Shown here: positions 45,940 to 59,968 of the stretch, one piece after another | How positions within the stretch are numbered: the first letter of the stretch is position 1 | Layout of the letters: each line of letters opens with the position of its first letter | NCBI GenBank assembly: GCA_950022295.1 | Contig: OX465601.1 | Span: 179,431,501-179,495,500 of the forward strand | DNA length: 64,000 nucleotides | Source: Bromus sterilis | Taxonomy: Eukaryota > Streptophyta > Magnoliopsida > Poales > Poaceae | Direction: 5' to 3' | The notes under the pieces: model-generated | The model's database searches: none | Told to the model about the DNA's origin: nothing | What the model saw: only the letters and a program-made list of their open reading frames with translations | Made by a program: the position numbers and the translations under genes

Positions 45940-48933
45940 CGTAGTAGTAGCGCATGTGCTTGTTGCATCTTGGTTGATGGTGTGCTATCAATAATATATG
46001 ATCTATTTCCATGTAATCTTGCTGCACCTTCGGTGCTATTTATCTTTGCTTCGGAAAACTTCTTCATCGACCCCTTGTTTGGTTTTTCGGTGTTTCACGG
46101 ATGGGTTTTGCAGGTAGCACATGACTCGGACGAACCCTTGGTCGCTTTCGTTTGGAGTATGGCACCACGCTTGGTTCTGAGCTGATTCGTTGTCGGTCGT
46201 CCGGGGTGGATGTCTATTTTACATTTCTCTTTTCAACAACCGACCCGTGTTCTGAGCTGCTTTTCAGCTATCTCGGCAGTTGTTGAGTTTCTTTTCACAG
46301 TGGAGACCCTATGCTCTGAGCTGTTTTCTTGGCCGTCTTAGGGGACCTCTGCATTCTTTTTATCAACGTCGTCTCATGTCTGCGCTGATTCTTGGTCTCC
46401 CGCCTTGAGCAGTGCTTGAGCTATTCCAGTAAACGTCCCAGATCAGAGTCGTAAAAACCATTCCGGTGGCTACTGGGTTATTAGCCAGTCTTATGTAAGG
46501 GATTGAGATGGTCATCGACTAACGCTAAAGATTTTGAAGTGATTGTTCTATCGATGGATGTTGATCTTTGCTCCGTTGGATTTCTTCGTTGGTTTTCATT
46601 CGATCTTCGTTGGTTCTTTGGTGTCGCTTTATCTACCCCGATGGAAAGTTGCTCATAACCCCGCATACCTCGAAGAGTCAGTGCAAGACTGGGGAACATC
46701 ATGAAGTTAACGAGTCAAGAAGGATTCATAAAGAATACATTGGGAATATTGGGATCCAGTATGAGTTCTTCCTGGATAAAATTGTTCAAGTCCGCATCCA
46801 AAGCATATGGCTCAAGCAGGAGTCTTACAGGGAGCTATCAGCTGCATCATGTCTGTGTCAACTACGACAGCCGTGAAAATTCAAGAAAGGGAAAACAGAA
46901 ATGGTGACCCATAAACATACGCATAAAAGGCAGGACATACACCAGCTACAATCTTATCCAATGCAAGATATTTTGGTATTTTCTAGAAGACGGTCAGAAC
47001 ATATCATGAAGGCCATATCCAGCACAGAAATGATTGGAAGGATGTCCCCCTCTAACAAGCCAGCAGTCAGTAAATTTCTTTCAGCTTTGTACACGTGCTA
47101 CCATGGGAAAGTCTCAGCCATAAGGAACCTCAGTCTTCCGCGACAAGATACCCGGCACACCCGACATGCACAGTGTATCAGTCTTCCTCAGTACGCCATC
47201 CGGGCATCTTCTTGGCCAAGACATTCAGCCTTCCAGCACAAGCCACCGAGTGAAGCTTACGATGCAAGACACCCAGTCGTGCTCTGTACGCCATGGATGG
47301 ATTCCAAAACAAGCTACCCAGCTGCCTATAGTGATTAGCCGCAGAAACTTCCAGTGCAAGGAACCAGTCTCTCCATAAGTGCAAAGAAGCAAGCTATCAA
47401 GGCAGCTTCCCGTGTACGACACACCTCCTTCCTCGATACGCCAACGAAGAAAGCTCCTGAGATACGATATCCAGTTTTCCTCAGTAAGCTACCCCGGCCA
47501 TGCTTCACAAACAAGCTACCCAGCCTCCCTCGACATGTCATCATGCATGCAACGGTATTGTCAGAACTCCAGCAGTAAAGGCTTCAGCATTGTCAGGACC
47601 CACACTTTCTATGGGAATTCTTCCAAGGATGCGAGCTACACCGGTGTGAATACCACCGTGCTCGTAATCAAGAGAGAGTATACACATGAAAAGCAGTGAG
47701 GAACCGCATCTCTCGGGAGACAAATCAGCGGAAGAATCAGATGCACCTCAGCCTAGAAGAAAGACTTCCAAATTCTAAAGGTATACCCTGAAGGAAAAGA
47801 AGCAAGGAAGGGTTGGGTCTTATCCCAACATCGATACTCAGCTCCGCACGTCCGACAAGGCCCCGAAGGAGGAGGATCTTGAGACCCCCATCCATTGCCA
47901 CTAAGATTATCATGGTGATCCAAGAGACAAAAGGTGAAGGTAATCCGTTTGTATCAGGGAAGATTCCGACAAGATGATAAGCCGTTATGCAAGAGGTGCT
48001 ATGGGAAGGATTGTGACGAAAGTAAAGCCAGTACAAGAAGATAAGTATCGCAGTAGCAAGACCCAGACCAGACAGACATGGCCCATGACGAATCTCGCTG
48101 CAATGTATGCTACAAGAGTCAGTGTTGCACCCCATCTAATGTCGAAGGTATGAAACATTTGCGAACCCGACGAGTACGGCAAAAGGATGAATCGTATGGA
48201 CCTCGGAATCAAATTTTGCCTGGATCAGTTGAAACCATATGGACCACCATAGACATCTACAACGGAGAAATCTCACTCTATGGGCAAGGGAACTCGTACC
48301 CAGCCGTCAGCCCAAGCATTTGCTCATGTTCGGAGTTGTCTGTATTGCCGAGACATCCCACTCTGCTTCGCTGAAGACAACCTACCCTGCTCAGCATTTT
48401 GACTATATGGGCCGCGTCCAAACGAAACCTGGCCCATCACCACCCATGGATGGGGCAGCATGACAAGTGAATCTCAGTATGAGGAAACGTTCAGAATTGG
48501 TGCCCCGGCCAGAGTTAATGCTCGAGATGGACAAGCCAAAAGCAATGTGATGCAGACCCAGGGAAGACATTCCAAGCCCCGCACAATAAGATATCATGAC
48601 GGTAGGAATTCGGAGATACCAGCTACCCATCAAGGCCAAGCCTTTTCCTGAAGAGGCCAAGACCATGGATTCAAGACCGTGCCACAGTCAGTAGACACAA
48701 GGATGAATGTCAGTAGGAAAAGATCTAACATATAAAGGAAGATCATTCAGTCAGAGATATGAAGTGGGTGAAGCAAGCCCCCTAAGCCAAAGATATTGGA
48801 TGCTACTGAGGGAACGATATGCAGTAAAAAGGAAATATGAGAAGCAATAAGTTTCCTAAGGATGGTAAGTTTTCAAGTGGTTCCCTGAGAAACCCAATCT
48901 CGAGGACGAGATTTTTTCTAAGGGGGGTAGGTT
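45940..48933 (+). mobile_element. Retrotransposon A internal region, unit 1
   Basis: About 3 kb leading to a polypurine-like AAGGGGGGTAGG and the LTR at 48934. It has scattered short ORFs in all frames but no gag, protease, RT or integrase motif that I can recognise. The longest plus-strand ORF differs between units (145, 225 and 138 codons from 46901, 52415 and 57936) because of single-base changes, which argues against coding constraint. Probably the internal region of a non-autonomous element. Confidence 0.65.
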
Positions 48934-49977
48934 TGTGACACCCTGGATTTTGGAACTTTCTTTTTCCAAAAACATTTCTGATCTATTTCCTAGATTTGCA
49001 AGTTGGTTTGGATTTTGAGAAACTCTTTGGACTTGAACTTGAGAATATTCTCTTTCCATGCTCAAGTAGCCCTTGATTCCAAGCCCTTTTCCATGTCATT
49101 CCATTGATCCACCCCATCCAAGCCACCATTTTCATTCAAGCCATGTATTCCTTTTCCAATAAAAGGAATAATCCCTATTGTTTGAGGATTATGAAGCAAC
49201 CACTATTTATCTTGCTCCATAAGCCCCCAAAGAACTCCCTCATAGCCTTGATGTTATATCTTGCCAAATTTCTTAAAAACAATGCATGGCCCAAGTGAAT
49301 TTTTCCTCTAGAAAAATTCATTTTTCTGTGAGGGCAGAATGGAGCTTTGTGAAGGGAGTGCCATTTCTCTTGATCCATTGCTGGTGAAAGTTTTTGTGCA
49401 ATCTCTTGTGATCATATGCTTATCCTACACCAAATTCTACCACCATTTGCTTAGCCAGACTCCCACAATTAATTCCCAAAGTGTGGATGCAACAAAGGGG
49501 CATTGTGAAGGAAGTGAAAGCTAGGGGATCCTATTTGCCTTGAAACTTTTTGTGCCTACTTCCACCACCATATAACCCCACCAAACCAAATTTGAGCCAA
49601 ATCCCATCACCCATGTGGATCATGTGGAAGTTTCTGGTCAGAGGGAAACCTTGTGAAGCATGTACCAGCAAGGTGTACCCAATGACCATGAAATTTTGCA
49701 CACTAAAGCACACCACCAAATAACCATGCCACACCAAAATTAAGCCAGATCCACCAAGCCAAAATGATGCCAGCTTCAATATTGCAATTCTGGTCCATTT
49801 GGCACCTTAAAAAGGAAGTGCATTCTTCCTTTGTCCATTCGGGTTGTAGATCTCCAGAATGGTAGTCCTTCCAACCCCAAAGCTCTGTGACAACCTAGCT
49901 CTTTCCCAATCCCCACCATGTGACCTCAGCTTGTGCTCAAAGATTGTTGTATCAAACTTCTGGTTGAAGTAGAGATC
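48934..49977 (+). repeat. Partial LTR of retrotransposon A, unit 1
   Basis: LTR positions 1 to about 1044, cut at AGTAGAGATC. Same content as 43415-44465, 54448-55497 and 59969-61005. No gene is seen. Confidence 0.88.
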
Positions 49978-50420
49978 AACTCCTATTTGACAAGCAGCTC
50001 TTGAACATGAGGGTCCCGCACCAAACTTGAATCCTGATCATGTCCGAAATCTTTATCTTCATGTCCGGCATCTTGATCTACATGATCCGCTTCGTCATCT
50101 TTTTCATGATCATGTACGGGATGCTCTTCGTCTTCTCGCACGCCGTTGTTGTCTGGTTGCCCTTCCTCATTTACTGGCGCCCCACCATTGACGTCCTCCT
50201 CCTCACCAGCTTCATCACTTATCCACCGTGTGTAGCCATCCATCAAAGCATTACGCTTCAGGTGTCTTTGCAATATTCTGGAATCAGGTTCGGTCACGCA
50301 CTGCAGTTTGAATCTCCGACACGGACATCTTATATCCGACTTATTATTCCTTAGCATGTCGTTTGTCGCACATTGCATCCACCTAGCCACGGTAATATCG
50401 GTCAGCATCTCGCAGACCAT
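49978..50420 (-). pseudogene. TNP2 N-terminal fragment, copy 2
   Basis: Same domain as copy 1, start MVCEMLTDITVARWM, cysteine motif IRCPCRRFKLQC. It stops at the junction: a TAG at 49983-49985 follows VQELLVK (GAG to TAG relative to the other copies). The start and acidic tail are conserved. Confidence 0.75.
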
Positions 50421-51053
50421 GGTCGATCACCTGCGTGCACACAGAGAGCAACACAATTATATATCACAGTCGTCGCCGGAAAAATTCGGCATGACCTTCC
50501 CTAATAAAGCATGGGAGCATGCGGATAGTGCGCCAGAAATTTTCCGAAACGGAAATGAATCGACATTTCGGCAAAACATTGGCCACTCAAGATTCACATA
50601 TACATCAAACCACCATAAGCTTCACATATACATCAAACCACCACAAGATTCACATATACACTTAGCATATACATCAAAACCACCACAAGCTTCACATATA
50701 CATCAAACCACCACAAGCTCCACATATACACTTCACGTATACATCAAACCACCACAAGCTTCACATATACATCAAACCCAAGCTTCACATATACAACAAA
50801 CCCCAAGCTAATAAAGGCAAATATATTGGTGATAAATGGAAGAAAAGAGTTTGGGAGGAGGTCCACTTACTTCAATATGAAACAAAATAGATTTAATGCC
50901 AAGTATGGATGGATAAATGGAAGAAATGAGGTGGGGAGGAGGAGAAACCCGAATAGATCTAGGGTGAGAAGAGTGGATCTAGTTTGAGAATTGTGTGGAG
51001 TGAATGAGAGGTGGTAGGTGGTGTGGAGTAGATAAGGGCAGCTCTAGGCATTT

Positions 51054-51410
51054 AGTGGCGCATATATCAAGTCAGTGGTGGCGCATTGTTGAAATGCGCC
51101 ACCCCTAAGCTCTTATGGGTGGCGCATCTCCAAAATGCGCCACCCCTAAGAACCTTATGGGTGGGGCATCTACAAAATGCGCCACCTCTAAGCTCTTAGG
51201 GGTGGCGCATTTTGGGAATGCGCCACCTGTAAGGTTCTTAGGGGTGGCGCATTATACCAAATGCGCCACGTATAAGCTCATCCAGGCTGGCCCACTCTTA
51301 GGGATGGCGCACTGGAAAATAATGCGCCACCCCTAAGGTCTTATGGGTGGCGCATTATTTTCCAGTGCGCCACCCCTAACAGATGATGGCGCATGGCTTG
51401 TTATATGCAC
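51054..51410 (-). repeat. CACTA subterminal repeats, copy 2
   Basis: Same array of GGTGGCGCAT/ATGCGCCACC units as 45537-45900. The TIR follows at 51425-51451 (minus strand CAGTACTAGGGAAATAGC, then TATACATGG). Confidence 0.85.
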
Positions 51411-51424
51411 CACTAATAAGCTTT

Positions 51425-51451
51425 CCATGTATAGCTATTTCCCTAGTACTG
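51425..51451 (-). repeat. CACTA terminal inverted repeat, copy 2
   Basis: Reads CAGTACTAGGGAAATAGC on the minus strand, closest of the copies (with copy 3) to a Caspar-type CACTACTAGG end. Retrotransposon A DNA starts at 51452. Confidence 0.62.
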
Positions 51452-54447
51452 GGTAGTAGTAGCGCATGTGCTTGTTGCATCTTGGGTGATGTTGTACTAT
51501 CAATAATATATGATCTCTTTCCATGTAATCTTGCTGCACCTTCGGTGCTATTTATCTTTGCTTCATAAAACTTCTTCATCGACCCCTTGTTTGGTTTTTC
51601 GGTGTTTAACGGATGGGTTTTGCAGGTAGCACATGACTCGGACGAACCCTTGCTTGCTTTCGTTTGGAGTATGGCACCACGTTTGGTTCTGAGCTGATTC
51701 GTTGTCGGTCGTCCGGGGTGGATGTCTATTTTACATTTCTCTTTTCAACAACCGACCCGTGTTCTGAGCTGCTTTTCAGCTATCTCGGGCAGTTGTTGAG
51801 TTTCTTTTCGCAGTGGAGACCCTATGCTCTGAGCTGTTTTCTTGACCGTCTTAGGGGACCTCTGCATTCTTTTTATCAACGTCGTCTCATGTTCTGCGCT
51901 GATTCTTGGTCGGCCGCCTTGAGCAGTGCTTGAGCTATTCCAGTAAACGTCCCAGATCAGAGTCGTAAAAACCATTCTGGTGGCTACTGGGTTATTTTCC
52001 AGTCTTATGTAAGGGATTGAGATGGTCATCGACTAACGCTAAAGATTTTGAAGTGATTGTTCTATCGATGGCTGTTGATCTTTGCTCCGTTGGATTTCTT
52101 CGTTGGTTTTCATTCGATCTTTGTTGGTTCTTTGGTGTCGCTTTATCTACCCCGATGGAAAGTTGCTCATAACCCCGCATACCTTGAAGAGTAAGTGCAA
52201 TACTGGGGAACATCATGAAGTTAACGAGTCAAGAAGGATTCACAAAGAATACATTGGGAATATTGGGATCCAGTATGAGTTCTTCCTGGATAAAATTGTT
52301 CAAGTCCGCATCCAAAGTATATGGCTCAAGCAGGAGTCTTACAGGGAGCTATCAGCTGCATCATGTCTGTGTCAACTACGACAGCCGTGAAAATTCAAGA
52401 AAGGGAAAACAGAAATGGTGACCCATAAACATACGCATCAAAGGCAGGACATACACCAGCTACAATCTTATCCAATGCAAGATATTTTGGTATTTTCTAG
52501 AAGACGGTCAGAACATATCATGAAGGCCATATCCAACAGAGAAATGATTGGAAGGATGTCCCCCTCTAACAAGCCAGCAGTCATTAAATTTCTTTCAGCT
52601 TTGTACACGTGCTACCATGGGAAAGTCTCAGCCATAAGGAACCTCAGTCTTCCGCGACAAGATACCCGTCACACCCGACATGCACAGTGTATCAGTCTTC
52701 CTCAGTACGCCATCCGGGCATCTTCTTGGCCAAGACATTCAGCCTTCCACCACAAGCCACTGAGTGAAGCTTACGATGCAAGACACCCAGTCGTGCTCTG
52801 TACGCCATGGATGGATTCCAAAACAAGCTACCCAGCTACCTATAGTGATTACCCGCGGAAACTTCCAGTGCAAGGAACCAGTCTCTCCATAAGTGCAAAG
52901 AAGCAAGCTATCAAGGCAGCTTCCCGTGTACGACACACCGCCTTCCTCGATACGCCAACGAAAAAAGCTTCTGAGATACGATATCCAGTTTTCCTCAGTA
53001 AGCTACCCCGGCCATGCTTCACAAACAAGCTACCCAGCCTCCCTCGACATGTCATCATGCATGCAACGGTATTGTCAGAACTTCAGCAGTAAAAGCTTCA
53101 GCGTTGTCAGGACCCACACATTCTATGGGAATTCTTCCAAGGATGCGAGCTACCCCAGTGTGAATACCACCATGCTCGTAATCAAGAGAGAGTATACACA
53201 TGAAAAGTAGTGAGCAACCGCAGCTCTCGGGAGAGAAATCAGCGGAAGAATCAGATGCACCTCAGTCTAGAAGAAAGACTTCCAAATTCTAAAGGTATAC
53301 CCTGAAGGAAAAGAAGCAAGGAAGGGTTGGGTCTTATCCCAATCTCGATACTCAGCTCCGCACGTCCGACAAGGCCCCGAAGGAGGAGGATCTTGAGACC
53401 CCCATCCATTGCCACCAAGATTATCATGGTGAGCCAAGAGACAAAAGGTGAAGGTAATCCGTCTGTATCAGGGAAGATTATGACAAGATGATAAGCCGTT
53501 ATGCAAGAGGTGCTATGGGAAGGATTGTGACTAAAGTAAAGCTAGTACAAGAAGATAAGTATCGCAGTAGCAAGACCCAGGCCAGACAGACATGGCCCAT
53601 GACGAATCTCGCTGCAATGTATGCTACAAGAGTCAGTGTTGCACCCCATCTAATGTCGAAGGTATGCAACGTTTGCGAACCCGACGAGTACTGCAAAAGG
53701 ATGAATCGTATGGACCTCAGAATCAAATTTTGCCTGGATCAGTTGAAACCGTATGGAACACCATAGACATCTACAACGGAGAAATCTCACTCTATGGGCA
53801 AGGGAACTCGTACCCAGCCGTCAGCCCAAGCATTTGCTCATGTTCGGAGTTGTCTGTATTGCCAAGACATCCCACTCTGCTTCGCTGAAGACCACCTACC
53901 CTGCTCAGCATTTTGACTATATGGGCCGCGTCCGAGCGTAACCTGGTCCATCACCACCCATGGATGGGGCAGCATGACAAGTGAATCTCAGTATGAGGAA
54001 ACGTTCAGAATTGGTGCCCCGGCCAGAGTTAATGCTCGAGATGGACAAGCCAAAAGCTATGTGATGCAGACCCAGGGAAGACATTCCAAGCCCCGCACAA
54101 TAAGATATCATGACGGTAGGAATTCGGAGATACCAGCTACGCACCAAGGCCAAGCCTTTTCCTGAAGAGGCCAAGACCAAGGATTCAAGACCATGCCACA
54201 GTCAGTAGACACAAGGATGAATGTCAGTAGGAAAAGATCTAACATATAAAGGAAGAGCATTCAGTCAGAGATATGAAGTGGGTGAAGCAAGCCCCCTAAG
54301 CCAAAGATATTGGATGCTACTGAGGGAACGATATGCAGTAAAAAGGAAATATGAGAAGCAATAAGTTTCCTAAGGATGGTAAGTTTTCAAGTGGTTCCCT
54401 GAGAAACCCAATCTCGAGGACGAGATTTTTTCTAAGGGGGGTAGGTT
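51452..54447 (+). mobile_element. Retrotransposon A internal region, unit 2
   Basis: Near-identical to 45940-48933. The ORF at 52415-53092 (225 codons) is open here only because a stop seen in unit 1 is changed; its Ser/His/Pro-rich translation shows no domain. Confidence 0.65.
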
Positions 54448-55497
54448 TGTGACACCCTGGATTTTGGAACTTTCTTTTTCCAAAAACTTTTCTGATCTAT
54501 TTCCTAGATTTGCCAGTTGGTTTGGATTTTGAGCAACTCTTTGGACTTGAACTTGGGCATATTCTCTTTCCATGCTCAAGTAGCCCTTGATTCCAAGCCC
54601 TTTTCCATGTCATTCCATTGATCCACCCCATCTAAGCCACCATTTCCATTCAAGCCATGTATTCCTTTTCCAATAAAAGGAATAATCCCTATTATTTGAG
54701 GATTATGAAGCAACCACTATTTATCTTGCTCCATAAGTCCCCAAAGAACTCCCTCATAGCCTTAATGTTATATCTTACCAAATTTGTTAAAAACAATGCA
54801 TGGCCCAAGTGAATTTTTCCTCTAGAAAAATTCATTTGTCTGTGAGGGCAGAATGGAGCTTTGTGAAGGGAGTGCCATTTCTCTTGATCCATTGCTGGTG
54901 AAAGTTTTTGTGCAATCTCTTGTGATCATATGATTATCCTACACCAAATTCCACCACCATTTGCTTAGCCAGACTCCCACAATTAATTCCCAAAGTGTGG
55001 ATGCAACAAAGGGGCATTGTGAAGGAAGTGAAAGCTAGGGGATCCTATTTGCCTTGAAACTTTTTGTGCCTACTTCCACCACCATATAACCCCACCAAAC
55101 CAAATTTGAGCCAAATCCCATCACCCATGTGACTGCATGATCATGTGGAAGTTTCTGGTCAGAGGGAAACCTTGTGAAGCATGTACCAGCAAGGTGTACC
55201 CAATGACCATGAAGTTTTGCACACTAAAGCACACCACCAAATAACCATGCCACACCAAAATTAAGCCAGATCCACAAAGCCAAAATGATGCCATCTTCAA
55301 TATTGCAATTCTGGTCCATTTGGCACCTTAAAAAGGAAGTGCATTCTTCCTTTGTCCATTCGGGTTGTAGATCTCCAGAATGGTAGTCCTTCCAACCCCA
55401 AAGCTCTGTGACAACCTAGCTCTTTCCCAATCCCCACCATGTGACCTCAGCTTGTGCTCAAAGATTTTTGTATCAAACTTCTGGTTGAAGTAGAGAT

Positions 55498-55941
55498 GAA
55501 CTCCTCTTTGACAAGCAGCTCTTGAACATGAGGGTCCCGCACCCCGCTTGAATCCTGATCATATCCGACATTTTGATCTTCATGTCCGACATCTTGATCT
55601 ACATGATCCTCTTCGTCATCTTTTTCATGATCATGTACGGGATGCTCTTCGTCTTCTCGCCCGCCACTGTTGTCTGGTTGCCCTTCCTCATTTACTGGCG
55701 CCCCACCATTGACGTCCTCCTCCTCACCAGCTTCATCACTTATCCACCGTGTGTAGCCATCCATCAAACCATTACGCTTCAGGTGTCTTTGCAATATTCC
55801 GGAATCAGTTTCGGTCACGCACTGCAGTTTGCATCTCCGACACGCACATCTTATATCCGACCTATTATTCCTTAGCATGTCGTTTGTCGCACATTGCATC
55901 CACCTAGCCACGGTAATATCGCTCACCATCTCGCGGACCAT
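55498..55941 (-). pseudogene. TNP2 N-terminal fragment, copy 3
   Basis: Same domain; start MVREMVSDITVARWM; cysteine motif IRCACRRCKLQC, which has the Cys lacking in copies 1 and 2 but Ala in place of Pro. The acidic region (HDHEKDDEEDHVDQD) is conserved. CACTA coding ends at the junction, with LTR-derived codons after it. Confidence 0.77.
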
Positions 55942-56569
55942 GGTCGATCACCTGCGTGCACAGAGAGAGCAACACAATTATATATCACAGTCGTCACCGG
56001 AAAAATTCGGCATGACCTTCCCTAATAATGCATGGGAGCATGCGGAGAGTGCGCCAGAAATTTGCCGAAACGGAAATGAATCAACATTTCGGCAAAACAT
56101 TTGCCACTCAAGATTCACATATACATCAAACCACCATAAGCTTCACATATACATCAAACCACCACAAGCTGCACATATACACTTAGCATATACATGAAAA
56201 CCACCACAAGCTTCACATATACATCAAACCACCACAAGCTCCACATATACACTTCACATATACATCAAACCACCAAAAGCTTCACATATACATCAAACCC
56301 AAGCTTCACATATACAACAAACCCCAAGCTAATAAAGGCAATTATATTGGTGATAAATGGAAGAAAAGAGTTTGGGAGGAGGTCCACTTACTTCAATATG
56401 AAACAAAATAGATTTAATGCCAAGTATGGATGGATAAATGGAAGAAATGAGGTGGGGAGGAGGAGAAACCCGAATAGATCTAGGGTGAGAAGAGTGGATC
56501 TAGTTTGAGAATTGTGTGGAGTGAATGAGAGGTGGTAGTTGGGGTGGAGTAGATAAGGGCAGCTCTAGG

Positions 56570-56972
56570 CATTTAGTGCCGCATATATCAAGTCAGTGGT
56601 GGCGCATTGTTGAAATGCGCCACACCTAAGCTCTTATGGGTGGCGCATCTCCAAAATGCGCCGCCCCTAAGAACCTTATGGGTGGCGCATCTACAAAATG
56701 CGCCACCTCTAAGCTCTTAGGGGTGGCGCATTTTGGGAATGCGCCACCTATAAGGTTCTTAGGGGTGGCGCATTATACCAAATGCGCCACGTATAAGCTC
56801 ATCCAGGCTGGCCCACTCTTAGGGATGGCGCACTGGAAAATAATGCGCCACCCCTAAGGTCTTATGGGTGGCGCATTATTTTCCAGTGCACCACCCCTAA
56901 CAAATGGTGGTGCAAGGCTTGTTATATGCACCACTAATAAGCTTTCCATGTATAGCTATTTCCCTAGTACTG
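56570..56972 (-). repeat. CACTA subterminal repeats and TIR, copy 3
   Basis: Same GGTGGCGCAT/ATGCGCCACC units, ending with the TIR at 56946-56972 (minus strand CAGTACTAGGGAAATAGC). Confidence 0.83.
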
Positions 56973-59968
56973 GGTAGTAGTAGCGCATGTGCTTGTTGCA
57001 TCTTGGTTGATGTTGTGCTATCAATAATATATGATCTATTTCCATGTAATCTTGCTCAACCTTCGGTGCTATTTATCTTTGCTTCGTAAAACTTCTCCAT
57101 CGACCCCTTGTTTGGTTTTTCGGTGTTTAACGGATGGGTTTTGCACGTAGCACATGACTCGGATGAACCCTTGCTCGCTTTCGTTTGGAGTATGGCACCA
57201 CGCTTGGTTCTGAGCTGATTCGTTGTTGGTCGTCCGGGGTGGATGTCTATTTTACATTTCTCTTTTCAACAACCGACCCGTGTTCTGAGTTGCTTTTCAG
57301 TTGTCTCGGGCAGTTGTTGAGTTTCTTTTCGCAGTGGAGACCTTATGCTCTGAGCTGTTTTCTTGGCCGTCTTAGGGGACCTCTGCATTCTTTTTATCAA
57401 CGTCGTCTCATGTTCTACACTGATTCTTGGTCGGCCGCCTTGAGACGTGCTTGAGCTATTCCAGTAAACGTCCCAGATCAGAGTCGTAAAAACCATTCTG
57501 GTGGGTACTGGGTTATTTGCCAGTCTTATGTAAGGGATTGAGATGGTCATCGACTAACGCTAAAGATTTTGAAGTGATTGTTCTATCGATGGCTGTTGAT
57601 CTTTGCTTCATTAGATTTCTTCGTTGGTTTTCATTCGATCTTCGTTGGTTCTTTGGTGTCGCTTTATCTACCCCGATGGTAAGTTGATCATAACACCGCA
57701 TACTTCGAAGAGTCAGTGCAAGACTGGGGACCATCATGAAGTTAACGAGTCAAGAAGGATTCACAAAGAATACATTGGGAATATTGGGATCCAGTATGAG
57801 TTCTTCCTGGATAAAATTGTTCAAGTCCGCATCCAAAGCATATGGCTCAAGCAGGAGTCTTACAGGGAGCTATCAGCTGCATCATGTCTGTGTCAACTAC
57901 GACAGCCGTGAAAATTCAAGAAAGGGAAAACAGAAATGGTGACCCATAAACATACGCATCAAAGGCAGGACATACACCAGCTACAATCTTATGCAATGCA
58001 AGATATTTTGGTATTTTCTAGAAGACGGTCAGAACATATCATGAAGGCCATATCCAGCAGAGAAATGATTGGAAGGATGTCCCCCTCTAACAAGCCAGCA
58101 GTCAGTAATTTTCTTTCAGCTTTGTACACGTGCTACCATGGGAAAGTCTCAGCCATAAGGAACCTCAGTCTTCTGCCACAAGATACCCGTCACACCCGAC
58201 ATGCACAGTGTATCAGTCTTCCTCAGTACGCCATCCGGGCATCTTCTTGGCCAAGACATTCAGCCTTCCAGCACAAGCCACCGAGTGAAGCTTACGATGC
58301 AAGACACCCAGTCGTGCTCTGTTCGCCATGGATGGATTCCAAAAAAGGCTAACCAGCTGCCTATAGTGATTAGCCGCAGAAACTTCCAGTGCAAGGAACC
58401 AGTCTCTCCATAAGTGCAAAGAAGCAAGCTATCAAGGCAGCTTCCCGTGTACGACACACCGCCTTCCTCGATACGCCAACGAAGAAAGCTTCTGAGATAC
58501 GATATCCAGTTTTCCTCAGTAAGCTACCCCGGCCATGCTTCACACACAAGCTACCCAGCCTCCCTCGACATGTGATCATGCATGCAACGGTATTGTCAGA
58601 ACTCCAGCAGTAAAGGCTTCAGCATTGTCAGGACCCACACATTCTATGGGCACTCATCCAAGGATGCGAGCTACCCCGGTGTGAATACCACCATGCTCGT
58701 AATCAAGAGAGAGTATAGACATGAAAAGCAGTGAGGAACCGCAGCTCTCGGGAGACAAATCAGCGGAAGAATCAGATGCACCTCAGCCTAGAAGAAAGAC
58801 TTCCAAATTCTAAAGGTATACCCTGAAGGAAAAGAAGCAAGGAAGGGTTGGGTCTTATCCCAATCTCGATACTCAGCTCCGCACGTCCGACAAGGCCCCG
58901 AAGGAGGAGGATCTCTAGACCCCCATCCATTGCCACCAAGATTATCATGGTGAGCCAAGAGACAAAAGGTGAAGGTAATCCGTCTGTATCAGGGAAGATT
59001 CCGACAAGATGATAAGCCGTTATGCAAGAGGTTCTATGGGAAGGATTGTGACGAAAGTAAAGCCAGTACAAGAAGATAAGTATCGCAGTAGCAAGACCCA
59101 GGCCAGACAGACATGGCCCATGACGAATCTCGCTGCAATGTATGCTACAAGAGTCAGTGTTGCACCCCATCTAATGTCGAAGGTATGCAACGTTTGCGAA
59201 CCCGACGAGTACGGCAAAATAATGAATCGTATGGACCTCGGAATCAAATTTTGCCTGGATCAGTTGAAACCATATGGACCACCATAGACATCTACAACGG
59301 AGAAATCTCACTCTATTGGAAAGGGAACTCGTACCCAGCCGTCAGCCCAAGCATTTGCTCATGTTCGGAGTTGTCTGTGTTGCCGAGACATCCCACTCTG
59401 CTTCGCTGAAGACCACCTACCCTGCTCAACATTTTGACTATATGGGCGGCGTCCGAGCGTAACCTGGTCCATCACCACCCATGGATGGGGCAGCATGAAA
59501 AGTGAATCTCAGTATGAGGAAACGTTCAGAATTGGTGCCCCGTCCAGAGTTAATGCTCGATATGGACAAGCCAAAAGCATTGTGATGGAGACCCAGGGAA
59601 GACATTCCAAGCTCCGCTCAATAAGATATCATGACGGTAGGAATTCGGAGATACCAGCTACCCATCAAGGCCAAGCCTTTTCCTGAAGAGGCCAAGACCA
59701 AGGAATCAAGACCGTGCCACAGTCAGTAGACACAAGGATGAATGTCAGTAGGAAAAGATCTAACATATAAAGGAAGAGCATTCAGTCAGAGATATGAAGT
59801 GGGTGAAGCAAGCCCCCTAAGCCAAAGATATTGGATGCTACTGAGGGAACGATATGCGGTAAAAAGGAAATATGAGAAGCAATAAGTTTCCTAAGGATGG
59901 TAAGTTTTCAAGTGGTTCCCTGAGAAACCCAATCTCGAGGACGAGATTTTTTCTAAGGGGGGTAGGTT
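56973..59968 (+). mobile_element. Retrotransposon A internal region, unit 3
   Basis: Same non-coding-looking internal DNA. It ends TTTTTTCTAAGGGGGGTAGG and then LTR. No pol domain. Confidence 0.65.

Larger units (their letters stand above)
44466..49977 (+). repeat. Array unit 1
   Basis: CACTA end 44466-45939, retrotransposon A internal 45940-48933, partial LTR 48934-49977. Its CACTA TIR is the most diverged of the three (TATTAACCTAGTACTGCG against TATTTCCCTAGTACTGGG). Confidence 0.9.
49978..55497 (+). repeat. Array unit 2
   Basis: CACTA end 49978-51451, retrotransposon A internal 51452-54447, partial LTR 54448-55497. The preserved polypurine-like AAGGGGGGTAGG is just before 54448. Confidence 0.9.

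Noticed and set aside
49531..49779. 82-codon minus-strand ORF in the partial LTR
   Set aside because: Occurs only in unit 2 because of a short deletion; not open in the other LTR copies and has no domain.
52415..53092. 225-codon ORF in retrotransposon A internal DNA
   Set aside because: The same frame is interrupted at different places in units 1 and 3, no domain is recognisable, and composition is Ser/His/Pro-rich.
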